A stretch of 64,000 bases of DNA from Gluconobacter albidus (GCF_002723915.1 NZ_BEWL01000002.1:124001-188000); one strand, 5' to 3'. Numbered from the stretch's first letter, positions 35,914 to 44,221 are shown. The notes: generated by a model not told the origin, from the sequence alone. Translations and numbers: made by a program.

Positions 35914-36114
35914 GGTCTTCGACTCCTTTCGCCCGGGGCTTAACCCGCATCCGGATGAGATGGAGACTCATACGGACCGGCGACGGGATAGTTCCGTCTG
36001 ACCCAGGTGACGCATTGGGAAGGACTTTCACGTCCCCGACCGTCAGCCCCCGGACTGGGCGACCTCTGGTGGTACGATCCGTTCCGGCGGCGCGTCAGCT
36101 CGTCGGATGAGTGG

Positions 36115-36143
36115 TTTATGACAGGCTCAGCCAAAAAAGTCAA
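36115..36143 (-). promoter_or_regulatory. Sigma-70-type promoter of rpoH
   Basis: On the minus strand TTGACT (complement of 36138-36143) and CATAAA (complement of 36115-36120) are separated by exactly 17 bases. Transcription would start near 36108 and give a leader of about 195 bases before the rpoH ATG. The leader contains self-complementary pieces such as GCCCCGGGC just before the AAAGGAG ribosome site. Confidence 0.72.
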
Positions 36144-36157
36144 TAGCCTTTTAAGGT

Positions 36158-37126
36158 TTAGCCGATCAGTCGCTTTTTCAAGGCCTGGAAGTCTTCAGGG
36201 GGGGCAGTTTCGAACGAAAGCTGTTTTTTCGTCCGCGGATGGATAAATCCGAGTCGGGTCGCATGAAGCGCCTGACGGGAAAAATCGAGCGCAGCGTCCT
36301 TCGCATCCTGTGACAGACCGCGCGCTGCCCCGGGAATCCGGCGCAGATAGACCGGATCGCCGAGCAGGGGATGGCCTGCATTCGAAAGGTGAACACGGAT
36401 CTGATGGGTCCGTCCAGTGGCGAGGCGGCATTCGATCAGGGAGACGGCGGCCTGATAGGGTTCGATCAGCCTGAAGCGTGTCAGGGCGACCTTGCCGCCA
36501 CTGCCCACGACCGCCATGCGTTTGCGATCCCGCTTGTCGCGGCCGATATTTCCGTCGAACTCGCCTTCAGAGGGCAGGAGACCCCAGGCGAGGGCCAGAT
36601 AGGCGCGGTCGATGTCACGGGCGGCAAACGCTTCGGACAGCGCGTTATGGACCATCGCCGTTTTGGCCACGACCATCAGACCGGACGTGTCCTTGTCCAG
36701 ACGATGCACGATTCCCGGTCGCTTCTCGCCGCCAATGCCTTCAAATCCTTCGCCGCAATGGCCGAGCAGGGCGTTGACCAGCGTGCCCGTCTCGTTTCCG
36801 GGGGCCGGATGGGTGACGAGACCGGCCTGCTTGTCGAGCACGATCAGGTCGTCGTCTTCATAAAGGATAGTGAGCGGAATCTGTTCCGCGATGGGCCGGG
36901 CGGGGGTTGGGGCCGGGAAGGTTAGCAGCAGGTCCATGCCGTCACGCAGTGTTTCCGCCGGTTCGCAGACCGTCTTTCCATTGACGGAAAGGCTGCCGCT
37001 TTCAATCAGGGCCTTGACCCGGGAGCGTGAAACCGTGCCGATGGCGTCCGCCAGCGCGCGGTCGGCCCTCTGGCCAGCCGTGGACGCATCGACAACAAGA
37101 CGGAATGGGGAAGCAGGATCAGACAT
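36158..37126 (-). CDS. rluD: RluA-family 23S rRNA pseudouridine synthase (RluD-like)
   Basis: A 322-residue enzyme with an N-terminal S4 RNA-binding domain (RVKALIESGSLSVNGKTVCE) and the catalytic HRLDKDTSGLMVVAKT, whose Asp is the active nucleophile. GRTHQIRVHLSNAGHPLLGD is the third conserved block. The length and S4 domain fit RluD or RluC, which modify helix 69 or nearby sites of 23S rRNA; RluD is the more likely. Its ATG overlaps the ATG of the divergent small membrane-protein gene by two bases. Confidence 0.92.
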   Translation of the reverse strand: MSDPASPFRLVVDASTAGQRADRALADAIGTVSRSRVKALIESGSLSVNGKTVCEPAETLRDGMDLLLTFPAPTPARPIAEQIPLTILYEDDDLIVLDKQAGLVTHPAPGNETGTLVNALLGHCGEGFEGIGGEKRPGIVHRLDKDTSGLMVVAKTAMVHNALSEAFAARDIDRAYLALAWGLLPSEGEFDGNIGRDKRDRKRMAVVGSGGKVALTRFRLIEPYQAAVSLIECRLATGRTHQIRVHLSNAGHPLLGDPVYLRRIPGAARGLSQDAKDAALDFSRQALHATRLGFIHPRTKKQLSFETAPPEDFQALKKRLIG

Positions 37127-37499
37127 GACACAGGGTGTAGCCGAGGAAATGGCGAACAGCGAGTCGCAGACACCAAAAGCGCTTCTGGCCGCTGTAATTT
37201 TGATGGGCGTGCTGATTATCGCGGCCGTTTTCGGGCTGATCGGCGTGATTGCCTACCGCTTTCTGCATCCGCGCCCGAGCGTCACGGCAACCGTGCCGCT
37301 GGTGGAGGGAGGCTTCTCACGTCTGGCTCTTCCGCTTGGTGCGGGCGAGCACATTACCGCGGTTACGGCGCGCCCTGACGGTCTGATGGCGGTCACGCTC
37401 AGCGGTGCCGGAAGTGACCGGGTGCTGTTGTGGAACCCGGAGGCCGGGAAGATTGCCGCCGAACTGGATTTCGGAACGCCCGCGCCGTCTTCGCCCTGA
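37125..37499 (+). CDS. Small single-pass membrane protein (DUF6476-like)
   Basis: A 124-residue protein. A cytoplasmic N-terminus of about 17 residues is followed by one transmembrane helix (LLAAVILMGVLIIAAVFGLIGVIAYRF). A periplasmic part follows with FSRLALPLGAGEHITAVTAR and RVLLWNPEAGKIAAELDF, resembling a partial beta-propeller blade. Alphaproteobacteria often have such a protein (DUF6476) head-to-head with rluD. AGGA lies 6 bases before the ATG at 37125; ATG 37149 is an alternative. Function is unknown. Confidence 0.75.
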   Translation: MTQGVAEEMANSESQTPKALLAAVILMGVLIIAAVFGLIGVIAYRFLHPRPSVTATVPLVEGGFSRLALPLGAGEHITAVTARPDGLMAVTLSGAGSDRVLLWNPEAGKIAAELDFGTPAPSSP

Positions 37500-37563
37500 C
37501 CGGTCTGAACCTGCCGCCGTGTTTCCGCGTTAAGGCGGCAGGATTCAAAAAGGATACCGGATA

Positions 37564-38040
37564 ATGGGACGTCTGATTGATGCGGCCTTGGCCGTCGGCA
37601 CGGTTTTTGGGGTGCAGTACGCCTCGCGTGAAATCAGCCCGGCGGATGATGCGTCTACCCGCCGGTGGTACGACCGGCTGAACAAGCCGCATTTCAATCC
37701 GCCCGGTCCGGTTTATGGCATCGTCTGGACGATTCTGGACGGGCTTCTGGCCTGGTCGGGCTATCGGCTTCTGCGGGCCGAGAAGTCCTGTTGCCGGACG
37801 GTAGCGCTGATCCTCTGGGCCCTGTGTGTTGCCGGTGTGGCAGGCTTTCCGTTCTTCGTGTTCCGCAAACGACAGCTTGGAACGGGTCTGGCCATCTGTG
37901 TCGGCCTGATCATGACGTCCGGGGCCTCGATCTGTGTGGCGCACAAGGTGGACTGCAAGGCCGCCTCGATGCAGGTGCCGTTTTTAGCATGGCTGATTTT
38001 CGCCACCTGCATTCACGAAGAAATCTGGCGCACGAACTGA
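37564..38040 (+). CDS. tspO: TspO/MBR-family membrane protein
   Basis: A 158-residue protein with five helices. The conserved loop RWYDRLNKPHFNPPGPVYGI and VWTILDGLLAWSGYRLLR are the TspO signature, and AWLIFATCIHEEIWRTN closes the last helix. Family members bind porphyrins and other tetrapyrroles and affect stress responses. An AAAGGATAC site precedes the ATG. Many TspO proteins start the fold directly; here the first 25 residues are a little divergent. Confidence 0.88.
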   Translation: MGRLIDAALAVGTVFGVQYASREISPADDASTRRWYDRLNKPHFNPPGPVYGIVWTILDGLLAWSGYRLLRAEKSCCRTVALILWALCVAGVAGFPFFVFRKRQLGTGLAICVGLIMTSGASICVAHKVDCKAASMQVPFLAWLIFATCIHEEIWRTN

Positions 38041-38048
38041 AGCTGTCC

Positions 38049-38348
38049 TCAGGCCGCGTTCAGAATGGCCGTCATCAGCCCGGGAAACCGTGCGTCGAGC
38101 TCCTCAAAGCGCAGGGAATTTCGGTGCTGGACGCCTTCAATGCGCGTTCGCAGGACGCCGCTTTCACGCAGGACCTGAAAATGGTGCGACATGCTGGATT
38201 TGGGCCGCGTCCCGATCAGCGTGGCGCAGTTGGCCTCTCCGACCCGGCCCAGATGTCGCACGATGTCCAGACGCGCAGGATCAGCCAGTGCGCGCAGCAC
38301 CAGAATCAGTTCGAATGTCGCGGGGTCAGGATGGTCGTAGGCAGCCAT
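38049..38348 (-). CDS. ArsR-family transcriptional regulator
   Basis: A 99-residue winged-helix repressor. ILVLRALADPARLDIVRHLG is the ArsR opening, and KSSMSHHFQVLRESGVLRTR is the recognition helix. There is no ELCVC-type metal site; the only Cys is in EANCATL. It may sense redox or small electrophiles rather than metals. It is divergent from the old yellow enzyme, and a perfect TTGTTCGA-N6-TCGAACAA operator lies between them. Confidence 0.9.
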   Translation of the reverse strand: MAAYDHPDPATFELILVLRALADPARLDIVRHLGRVGEANCATLIGTRPKSSMSHHFQVLRESGVLRTRIEGVQHRNSLRFEELDARFPGLMTAILNAA

Positions 38349-38390
38349 GAGATCTTATCCCTTTCCTAAAGTTTTATCGCAACACTTGCT

Positions 38391-38412
38391 TTGTTCGAGT
38401 TTTGTCGAACAA
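38391..38412. promoter_or_regulatory. 22-bp ArsR operator
   Basis: TTGTTCGA and TCGAACAA form a perfect 8-bp inverted repeat with a 6-base spacer, in the 96 bases between the ArsR gene and the ene-reductase gene. It ends 32 bases before the reductase ATG, where a bound repressor would block RNA polymerase. Confidence 0.78.
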
Positions 38413-38444
38413 TATGATGACCAGTCCATTGAAGGAAAAACAGG

Positions 38445-39530
38445 ATGCCAACGCTGTTCGATTCGATTGATTTCGGTCCCATTCACGCAAAGAACCGGAT
38501 TCTGATGTCTCCGCTGACGCGTGCGCGCGCCGACAGGAATGCCGTTCCGACGCCGATCATGGCGGAATACTACGCCCAGCGCAGCAGTGCCGGACTGATC
38601 ATCACCGAAGCCACGGGTATTTCCCGCGAGGGTTTGGGCTGGCCGTTTGCCCCCGGCATCTGGTCGGATGAGCAGGTGGAGGCCTGGAAGCCGATCGTGG
38701 CCGCGGTTCACGCCAAAGGCGGTAAGATTGTCTGCCAACTCTGGCATATGGGGCGGATGGTCCATTCTTCCGTCACGGGAACGCAGCCCGTTTCGGCCTC
38801 AGCGACGACCGCTCCGGGTGAGGTCCATACCTATGAAGGCAAAAAGCCCTACGAACAGGCACGCGCCATTGATGCCGCCGATATCAGCCGCATCCTGAAC
38901 GATTACGAGAACGCGGCACACAACGCCATCCGTGCGGGTTTCGACGGTGTGCAGATCCATGCGGCCAATGGCTATCTCATTGACGAATTTCTGAGGGACG
39001 GGACGAATCTTCGCACCGATGACTATGGGGGTTCGCCGGAAAACCGCATCCGGCTCCTGCGTGAAGTGACCGAACGTGTGATTGGCGCGATCGGCGCAGA
39101 ACGCACAGGTGTTCGCCTGTCACCGAATGGCGATACGCAGGGCTGTATCGACAGCGCACCGGAAACGGTTTTTGTGCCGGCCGCAAAACTGCTTCAGGAT
39201 CTGGGCGTGGCCTGGCTCGAACTGCGCGAACCGGGCCCGGACGGAACTTTCGGCAAAACGGATCAGCCCAAACTGTCCCCGCAGATCCGCAAGGTCTTTA
39301 CCCGTCCGCTGGTTCTCAATCAGGACTATACGTTCGAGACGGCGCAGGAAGCTCTGGCAGAAGGTCATGCCGATGCGATCGCTTTTGGTCGGAAGTTCAT
39401 CTCGAATCCCGACCTGCCGGAGCGTTTTGCGCGCGGCATCACGCTTGAGCCGGACAATATGAAGACCTGGTATAGTCAGGGGCCGGAAGGATACATCGAC
39501 TACCCGTCCGCGACGTCTGGCCCCAACTGA
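38445..39530 (+). CDS. Old yellow enzyme-family alkene reductase
   Basis: A 361-residue FMN enzyme of the NemA/OYE group, reducing activated C=C bonds and nitro groups with NAD(P)H. The TIM-barrel landmarks are MSPLTRARADRNAVPTPIMA, CQLWHMGRMVHSSVTGTQPV, FDGVQIHAANGYLIDEFLRD and DDYGGSPENRIRLLREV. The usual active-site His pair of OYE is His/His or His/Asn; here VQIHAANGY fits the His-Asn type. GAAGGA precedes the ATG. Regulation by the adjacent ArsR repressor is likely. Confidence 0.94.
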   Translation: MPTLFDSIDFGPIHAKNRILMSPLTRARADRNAVPTPIMAEYYAQRSSAGLIITEATGISREGLGWPFAPGIWSDEQVEAWKPIVAAVHAKGGKIVCQLWHMGRMVHSSVTGTQPVSASATTAPGEVHTYEGKKPYEQARAIDAADISRILNDYENAAHNAIRAGFDGVQIHAANGYLIDEFLRDGTNLRTDDYGGSPENRIRLLREVTERVIGAIGAERTGVRLSPNGDTQGCIDSAPETVFVPAAKLLQDLGVAWLELREPGPDGTFGKTDQPKLSPQIRKVFTRPLVLNQDYTFETAQEALAEGHADAIAFGRKFISNPDLPERFARGITLEPDNMKTWYSQGPEGYIDYPSATSGPN

Positions 39531-39574
39531 ACCCTGTAGGCGTCCGGGAGCCATCGTCGCTCCCGGATTGTCTT

Positions 39575-40432
39575 TCAGACCGGCCGCACGAGTTCGTACA
39601 GCGCAACGGCCGCAGCATTGGAGACGTTCAGGCTCTCCATGTCGCCGGGCATGTAAACGCTGGCGATTTCGTCACAGGTCTCGCGCGTCAGGCGGCGCAG
39701 TCCGGCCCCTTCGGCCCCGAGAACCAGTGCCACACGCCGTCCGGCGAACCCCTTTCCGTCCAGTCGTGTGCCCCCGGCATCCAGGCCGACAACCCAGAAA
39801 TCCTCGGCCTGAAGAGCCTGAAGCGCGCGGGAGAGGTTGACCTCCCGCAGGATGGGAACGACGTCCAGCGCGCCTGAGGCCGCTTTCGCCATGGCGCCGC
39901 TTTCCTGGGGGGCATTGCGATCCTGCACGAGGAGGGCTGCCGCGCCGAAAGCCGCGGCAGATCTGAGAATGGCGCCGATATTGCGCGGATCCGTCACCTG
40001 ATCCAGCACCAGAACCGGTCCTGTCCGTTCAACGATATCGGGAATGGCAAGTGTCTCCAGAGGTTCAACCCGCAGGCAGACACCCTGATGCACGGCATCG
40101 CGCTCACACAGCTTGTCGAGGCGCTCACGGTCCACGATCTGCGGCTTGTGTGAGGCACCTTCAAAAGACGCCGCAGCTTCTCGCGTCGCCAGAAAATCAT
40201 GGATGACCCGCTCAGGATTGGTGAGAGCCGCCTGTACGGCATGATGCCCATAAATCCAGTAGCCGGAACCGGAATTGCCGGCATGGCCACGACCGGAACG
40301 GCCACCGCGGCCGCCAGAGCGCTCACCGGAGGAGCGGGACGGCTGCTCAGCGTGTGCGGAAGGAGGGGAGGAGCGATCCGTGGAACGGTCGGGGGCGGAA
40401 CGGGAGGGAGATCTTCTGGCCATAAAAAGCAT
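39575..40432 (-). CDS. rlmB: 23S rRNA 2'-O-methyltransferase RlmB (TrmH family)
   Basis: A 285-residue SpoU/TrmH-family enzyme. The first 60 residues are a low-complexity Arg/Ser/Gly-rich tail, then an RNA-binding domain (WIYGHHAVQAALTNPERVIH). The SPOUT knot follows with VLDQVTDPRNIGAILRSAAA, VALVLGAEGAGLRRLTRETC and MPGDMESLNVSNAAAVALYE. It would methylate G2251 of 23S rRNA. A second in-frame ATG at 40423 could be the true start; neither has a good ribosome site. tRNA-Tyr lies divergently beside it. Confidence 0.92.
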   Translation of the reverse strand: MLFMARRSPSRSAPDRSTDRSSPPSAHAEQPSRSSGERSGGRGGRSGRGHAGNSGSGYWIYGHHAVQAALTNPERVIHDFLATREAAASFEGASHKPQIVDRERLDKLCERDAVHQGVCLRVEPLETLAIPDIVERTGPVLVLDQVTDPRNIGAILRSAAAFGAAALLVQDRNAPQESGAMAKAASGALDVVPILREVNLSRALQALQAEDFWVVGLDAGGTRLDGKGFAGRRVALVLGAEGAGLRRLTRETCDEIASVYMPGDMESLNVSNAAAVALYELVRPV

Positions 40433-40450
40433 ATAATCGACAACAGGCGA

Positions 40451-40479
40451 TTGACATAGCCGTCAATCCGCCATATCTG
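40451..40479 (+). promoter_or_regulatory. Promoter of tRNA-Tyr
   Basis: TTGACA at 40451-40456 and TATCTG at 40474-40479 are spaced by 17 bases. The start of transcription would fall near 40486, six bases before the tRNA, as usual for single tRNA genes. Confidence 0.8.
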
Positions 40480-40491
40480 AACCGCCGACCC

Positions 40492-40577
40492 GGAGAGGTG
40501 CCCGAGTGGCTAAAGGGGGCGGACTGTAAATCCGCTGGCGTACGCCTACGTTGGTTCGAATCCAACTCTCTCCACCA
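40492..40577 (+). tRNA. tRNA-Tyr (GTA)
   Basis: An 86-base class II tRNA with CCA encoded. The acceptor stem GGAGAGG pairs with TCTCTCC, the anticodon loop is ACTGTAAAT (anticodon GTA), a long variable arm follows (TGGCGTACGCCTACG), and the T-loop is GGTTCGAATCC. Tyr identity is supported by the anticodon and the long arm. The AT-rich insert begins just after its 3' end. Confidence 0.96.
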
Positions 40578-41491
40578 GGTCTCTTCAATCTAATTTAATG
40601 ATTTTTCCCCTTAGGGGGCTGAGCCTAGTCATAATGACATTGGCGGCTCTATAATTTTTCCGCATGGCTCCACCGAAATAATTTCCGGGCAGATGGCCGA
40701 CTTTGGAAAAGAATACTCAGCAATTAAAGGCCGATTTCAAACAAGAGCGTGTCTTGCGGAAAATCGAAAATGAGACGCGTGATATGCGATCTTTTTTGCG
40801 ATGTCGCCTCTTAAGCTACTGGGAGCGAGAAGTGTCTCCGGTTTCGGCAATTGCGTCACGCAGGAAAGTCCTGGATGCCCCTTGCAGCAGATCTGTATTA
40901 GTTATTTTTATATCATAAACAAAATAAAAATAACTTAAATAAATATCGAATTTCACTCATTATATAATAAATTGTTTATACATATATTTAAATAAGTGAT
41001 TAAAAATAGATTCTAAGACCTATACGATGTCTGATTGCTCAAACCAATAGTGGTGTAGGCGTGAAGAAAAATTTATCAGTATTTAAAATTACAGTGTATT
41101 TATTATAATATACTTTCTATTATTTAAGTGTTTATAACATACCAATTAGTGCACAGTATCTTATGCAGCCAAAAAGAATCGAGCATTCATGTTTGACTCG
41201 TAACTGATAGCATGTGATTTAGGATTTTAATGAGGCCATTTTCCATTGGCATGGATTTAAATAAAAATATTTTCATGGACTAGTTTTAAGAAACTCGATT
41301 GCCTTACGATCGTTTCTAAATCTAGAAAGATTCAGATACAAATATAATCAAAAAGAAATAATGCATTTTATGGAATACGCCGGATATTCATAAATCTTTA
41401 CATAAATCGCATAAATAAAATTTTTAATTATATCATTGTTAATGATTATTTAAATAATAATATCAATATTTATTTTATAAATGGAGAAAAT
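40578..41491. other. AT-rich non-coding part of the island next to tRNA-Tyr
   Basis: About 910 bases with no convincing gene. The first 330 bases have near-normal composition and contain a TTG-started 71-residue frame (40703-40918) of no recognisable family; it may be a remnant. From about 40900 the sequence is strongly AT-rich with long A/T runs. A small CCCC-TTA-GGGG repeat lies at 40607-40617. I found no integrase gene, and no copy of the tRNA 3' end further right that would mark an attachment site. Confidence 0.6.
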
Positions 41492-42733
41492 ATGATTTTC
41501 CATAATGATTTTATGTCAATAAATTTTTCTCCTTCAAGAGGAAATTTAACGGCAAAAAGTATAAAAGATACAATTATCATATCAATAAGCGGTATAGGCC
41601 ATGAAGATGAAGCTGATAAATATATTCTATTAGAGGATAGTTTTGAAGATTTCAATATTTTGGGAATAACTAATAAAAAAAGAGATTTCTTCATAAATAA
41701 TTCCACTGAATCTGCGCTTGATTTTCTAAAAAAATTTCTAAGTAATTTTTCTCGCATAATAATAATTAGTCATTCTATGGGAGGATTTTTTGCATTTTAT
41801 ATTTCAACATATATAGAAGTGGACTTGTGTATTGTATGTAGCCCATATTTGTCTTTATCAGAAAGCGAAATGAATTTAAATGATAGTGAAGAGAGGCTAC
41901 TGTTCGATAAATTAAACAGCAGTTACATAGAAAATTATTGCCTTAAAAACGTTAAAATATCACATCTTTCGCCAAAGAAACAAGATAAATTTATAGTAAT
42001 ACTTGATTTATCGATTAAGGATGACGTCAAGACATTTTATTTAATAGATAAATATTTAAATAAAATAAATACAGTAATTCTTCCGGGTATAGGTCATTTA
42101 TCATTATATTATCTTGAAAAAAGAAAAATCATAAGTTCTGTGATTCGTGCTGAATTGGAAGAGGGAAGTCCATTATCTACAAAAAAAATACTTGAGAATA
42201 TACTTAACTATTATCTTGAATTTACTATTTCTGAAAAATCAAAAATATGTATTAAAAATCAGATCTATTTTAATGATAAAAATGTATATAAAAATTATTA
42301 TTCTTTTGTTTATGATTTTATTCCATATAAAGAAAGTAAGGATTTATTTCTTATTCTCAATAAGCATGGTTACATGATGAGTTTTTTTTATTCGATTTCG
42401 GGTTTTTTCTGGTCAGAGACACCATTTGAAGATAGTAGATTTTCTCCTGTTGTTGTAAATATTGAACAAAGAAAATGTTTTTGTTTTTATGACTGTGATT
42501 ATATAGAGGTTGATTACGGAATAATTAGTGCGGAAGTTAACAAAATTGGAAAAAATTATATAAAAATTCCTTTTTCGGAAGATTTTTTTATAAATTATTT
42601 TGGGAAATTGAATTTCAATGATAAAATAAATATTTTTTCGGCTATAAATTTAAATAAAAAACATCAAAAAAATAATGATTCTTTATCTTTTAGCAATAAA
42701 ATCAGAAGAATATTTGGAATTAAGGGTGTTTGA
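41492..42733 (+). CDS. Orphan alpha/beta-hydrolase-like protein, very AT-rich gene
   Basis: A 413-residue protein from an AT-rich gene unlike all its neighbours (11 G/C in 42181-42240); Lys, Asn, Ile, Phe and Tyr are very common. The N-terminal 210 residues fit an alpha/beta hydrolase: a first strand DTIIISISGIGH, the nucleophile elbow IIISHSMGGFFAF with Ser 95, a possible acid at FIVILDLSIKDD (Asp 177 or 178), and GIGHLSLYY with His 202. The last 200 residues are Phe/Tyr-rich and not recognised. GGAG precedes the ATG with good spacing. There is no signal peptide. It is most likely acquired from a low-GC donor; substrate and function are unknown. Confidence 0.78.
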   Translation: MIFHNDFMSINFSPSRGNLTAKSIKDTIIISISGIGHEDEADKYILLEDSFEDFNILGITNKKRDFFINNSTESALDFLKKFLSNFSRIIIISHSMGGFFAFYISTYIEVDLCIVCSPYLSLSESEMNLNDSEERLLFDKLNSSYIENYCLKNVKISHLSPKKQDKFIVILDLSIKDDVKTFYLIDKYLNKINTVILPGIGHLSLYYLEKRKIISSVIRAELEEGSPLSTKKILENILNYYLEFTISEKSKICIKNQIYFNDKNVYKNYYSFVYDFIPYKESKDLFLILNKHGYMMSFFYSISGFFWSETPFEDSRFSPVVVNIEQRKCFCFYDCDYIEVDYGIISAEVNKIGKNYIKIPFSEDFFINYFGKLNFNDKINIFSAINLNKKHQKNNDSLSFSNKIRRIFGIKGV

Positions 42734-43070
42734 TTAACATATATATTTGTTACCGGAATGCCATGTTGTGATAATTCTCTGGCTTTGAGTTTGTGCTTTT
42801 GTAGCGCCTCAGGAAACACTCTATGGCAAAATGATTTTGTCAGTATAAGCAGGTGTCTCTGTGTTTTCTATTCCGGGTTGGTTTTGGATTTTCAGTCGAT
42901 AAAGGTATACGATTTACGAATATAGAGCAGTAAAAATTCTGGAAGAGAACTCCGGCCTCTCTGAAATTGCTCTTTCATGCATTTCTCTGGTTGGATCAAA
43001 GGGGGGATTGCAGAAGTTATGGAACGGCAGTGCCGGAGGGCTGGGGAGCGCCTCCGGGGGGAATGTGGTT
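42734..43070. other. Right border of the AT-rich island
   Basis: Composition changes back from AT-rich to normal between about 42740 and 43010. No gene is seen. A 7-bp perfect hairpin, CCGGAGG/CCTCCGG, lies at 43033-43057, just beyond the end of the leftward MRJP-like gene. No flanking direct repeat matching the tRNA side was found by eye. Confidence 0.55.
43033..43057. terminator. Hairpin after the MRJP-like gene
   Basis: CCGGAGG and CCTCCGG form a 7-bp perfect stem with an 11-base loop, 13 bases beyond the stop of the leftward gene. No T-run follows on that strand, so termination is uncertain. Confidence 0.4.
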
Positions 43071-44195
43071 TCAGTCAAGAGGCGCGATCTTCACGACAAT
43101 ATATGGCATGACTTCGAGGTCTTTACCGTCATGAAATACCGGCAGACGCGCCCACTGCCCAACTGTGCCATAGAGCGCGCCATTGGCGTAGGTTAGGCCA
43201 TCGGGTTCAGTCAGGCGCGGATCATGGGCAACGACCGAGATCTGACCGTCAGGACGGTGTCTCAGGATTGCGTGACGTTCGTTATCCGTGATGTAGAGCG
43301 ATCCATCCGGGCCGGTGGCTATGCCATCGCTCATCCCGGTTTCGCCTTCATCCTTTACGGCCCGCTCCAGATCGGTTTCGCTGGTTTTCGGATCGGACAG
43401 GACGGCGGTGGGCGCGGAATAGAGGCGGCGGCTGCTCAGCGGCTGCCAGTAAAGCGTCTGCTGATCGGGACTGATGGCAATGCCGTTCACCCCGCCCTGA
43501 GGGACGATGGCATGTGATGGATCATAACGCCCTGTCACGCCATCCATCATGGCCACAAAGCCCTGGACGGGCATGACGGAGACCGTGTCCGCGAGAATGC
43601 GACGCTGATGTCCTGTAGCCAGATCGACGACAATCAGTGCGGGATGCACATCGACGGAAGTGTCCGAAATGAACGCGCTGCCCGCTTTGCCATGGGTCAG
43701 GTCAATGCGGACGTCATTGAGGTGGCTGTCTGGCAGAAGTGCCGGAGCGCCAAGCGGGATAACCTGCGCGATTTTCCCGCTGGCGGGGTCTATCCGGAAC
43801 AGCTTCTGTGCACCCGCCACGGTTCCCGTGCCAGACACCATGCCTTCATCCAGTACCCAGAGCTGTCCGTTGGCATCCACCGTCATGCCAAGCGGAGAGA
43901 CGAACTGCTCCTGTGAGGCGGCATCGGGGAAGGGGGTCAGCTTGCCTTTCGCATACAGCGCAAGTTTGGCCCCCGAATGTTCATGGGCGCTGCGGGGGAA
44001 GCCGAGCACCATGCGCCCATCAGGCAGAACGGCAATGCCGGAGGGCTGGGCGTTGGAAAACCGTCCGATGACCTGCACATTGCCGGATGAAAGCGTGCCT
44101 TTGTCCACGGTTTCTGCGGCGAGAAGAGGGGACGCGGTGGTGAGAGATGAAATACCGACGCTGAAAGCGAAAGCCAGAAATGTCTGACGAGCCAT
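43071..44195 (-). CDS. Secreted MRJP/SMP-30-like beta-propeller protein
   Basis: A 374-residue protein starting at ATG 44195 behind AAAGGAGA; a signal peptide ends at about PLLAAE. Repeated blade motifs with GIAVLPDGRMVLGFPR, LGMTVDANGQLWVLDEG, GVNGIAISPDQQTLYWQPLS and DGIATGPDGSLYITDNERHA indicate a six-bladed propeller of the major-royal-jelly-protein/yellow family, which in bacteria is mostly uncharacterised. It could be a periplasmic lactonase-like or binding protein. A 16-bp palindrome covers its ribosome site. Confidence 0.85.
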   Translation of the reverse strand: MARQTFLAFAFSVGISSLTTASPLLAAETVDKGTLSSGNVQVIGRFSNAQPSGIAVLPDGRMVLGFPRSAHEHSGAKLALYAKGKLTPFPDAASQEQFVSPLGMTVDANGQLWVLDEGMVSGTGTVAGAQKLFRIDPASGKIAQVIPLGAPALLPDSHLNDVRIDLTHGKAGSAFISDTSVDVHPALIVVDLATGHQRRILADTVSVMPVQGFVAMMDGVTGRYDPSHAIVPQGGVNGIAISPDQQTLYWQPLSSRRLYSAPTAVLSDPKTSETDLERAVKDEGETGMSDGIATGPDGSLYITDNERHAILRHRPDGQISVVAHDPRLTEPDGLTYANGALYGTVGQWARLPVFHDGKDLEVMPYIVVKIAPLD

Positions 44196-44205
44196 GGTTA
44201 AGTCT

Positions 44206-44221
44206 CCTTTACCGGTAAAGG
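44206..44221 (-). promoter_or_regulatory. 16-bp palindrome over the ribosome site
   Basis: CCTTTACCGGTAAAGG is perfectly self-complementary and its end overlaps the AAAGGAG ribosome site of the MRJP-like gene. As RNA it can fold into a 6-bp stem with a CCGG loop and hide that site; as DNA it could bind a repressor. Confidence 0.6.

Noticed and set aside
40703-40918. 71-residue TTG-started frame after tRNA-Tyr
   Set aside because: No family recognised, no good ribosome site, and it ends in AT-rich sequence; treated as possible remnant only.
40578-43070. Integrative element with attachment repeats
   Set aside because: I looked for a second copy of the tRNA-Tyr 3' end (TCCAACTCTCTCCACCA) on the right side and for an integrase gene; neither was seen.
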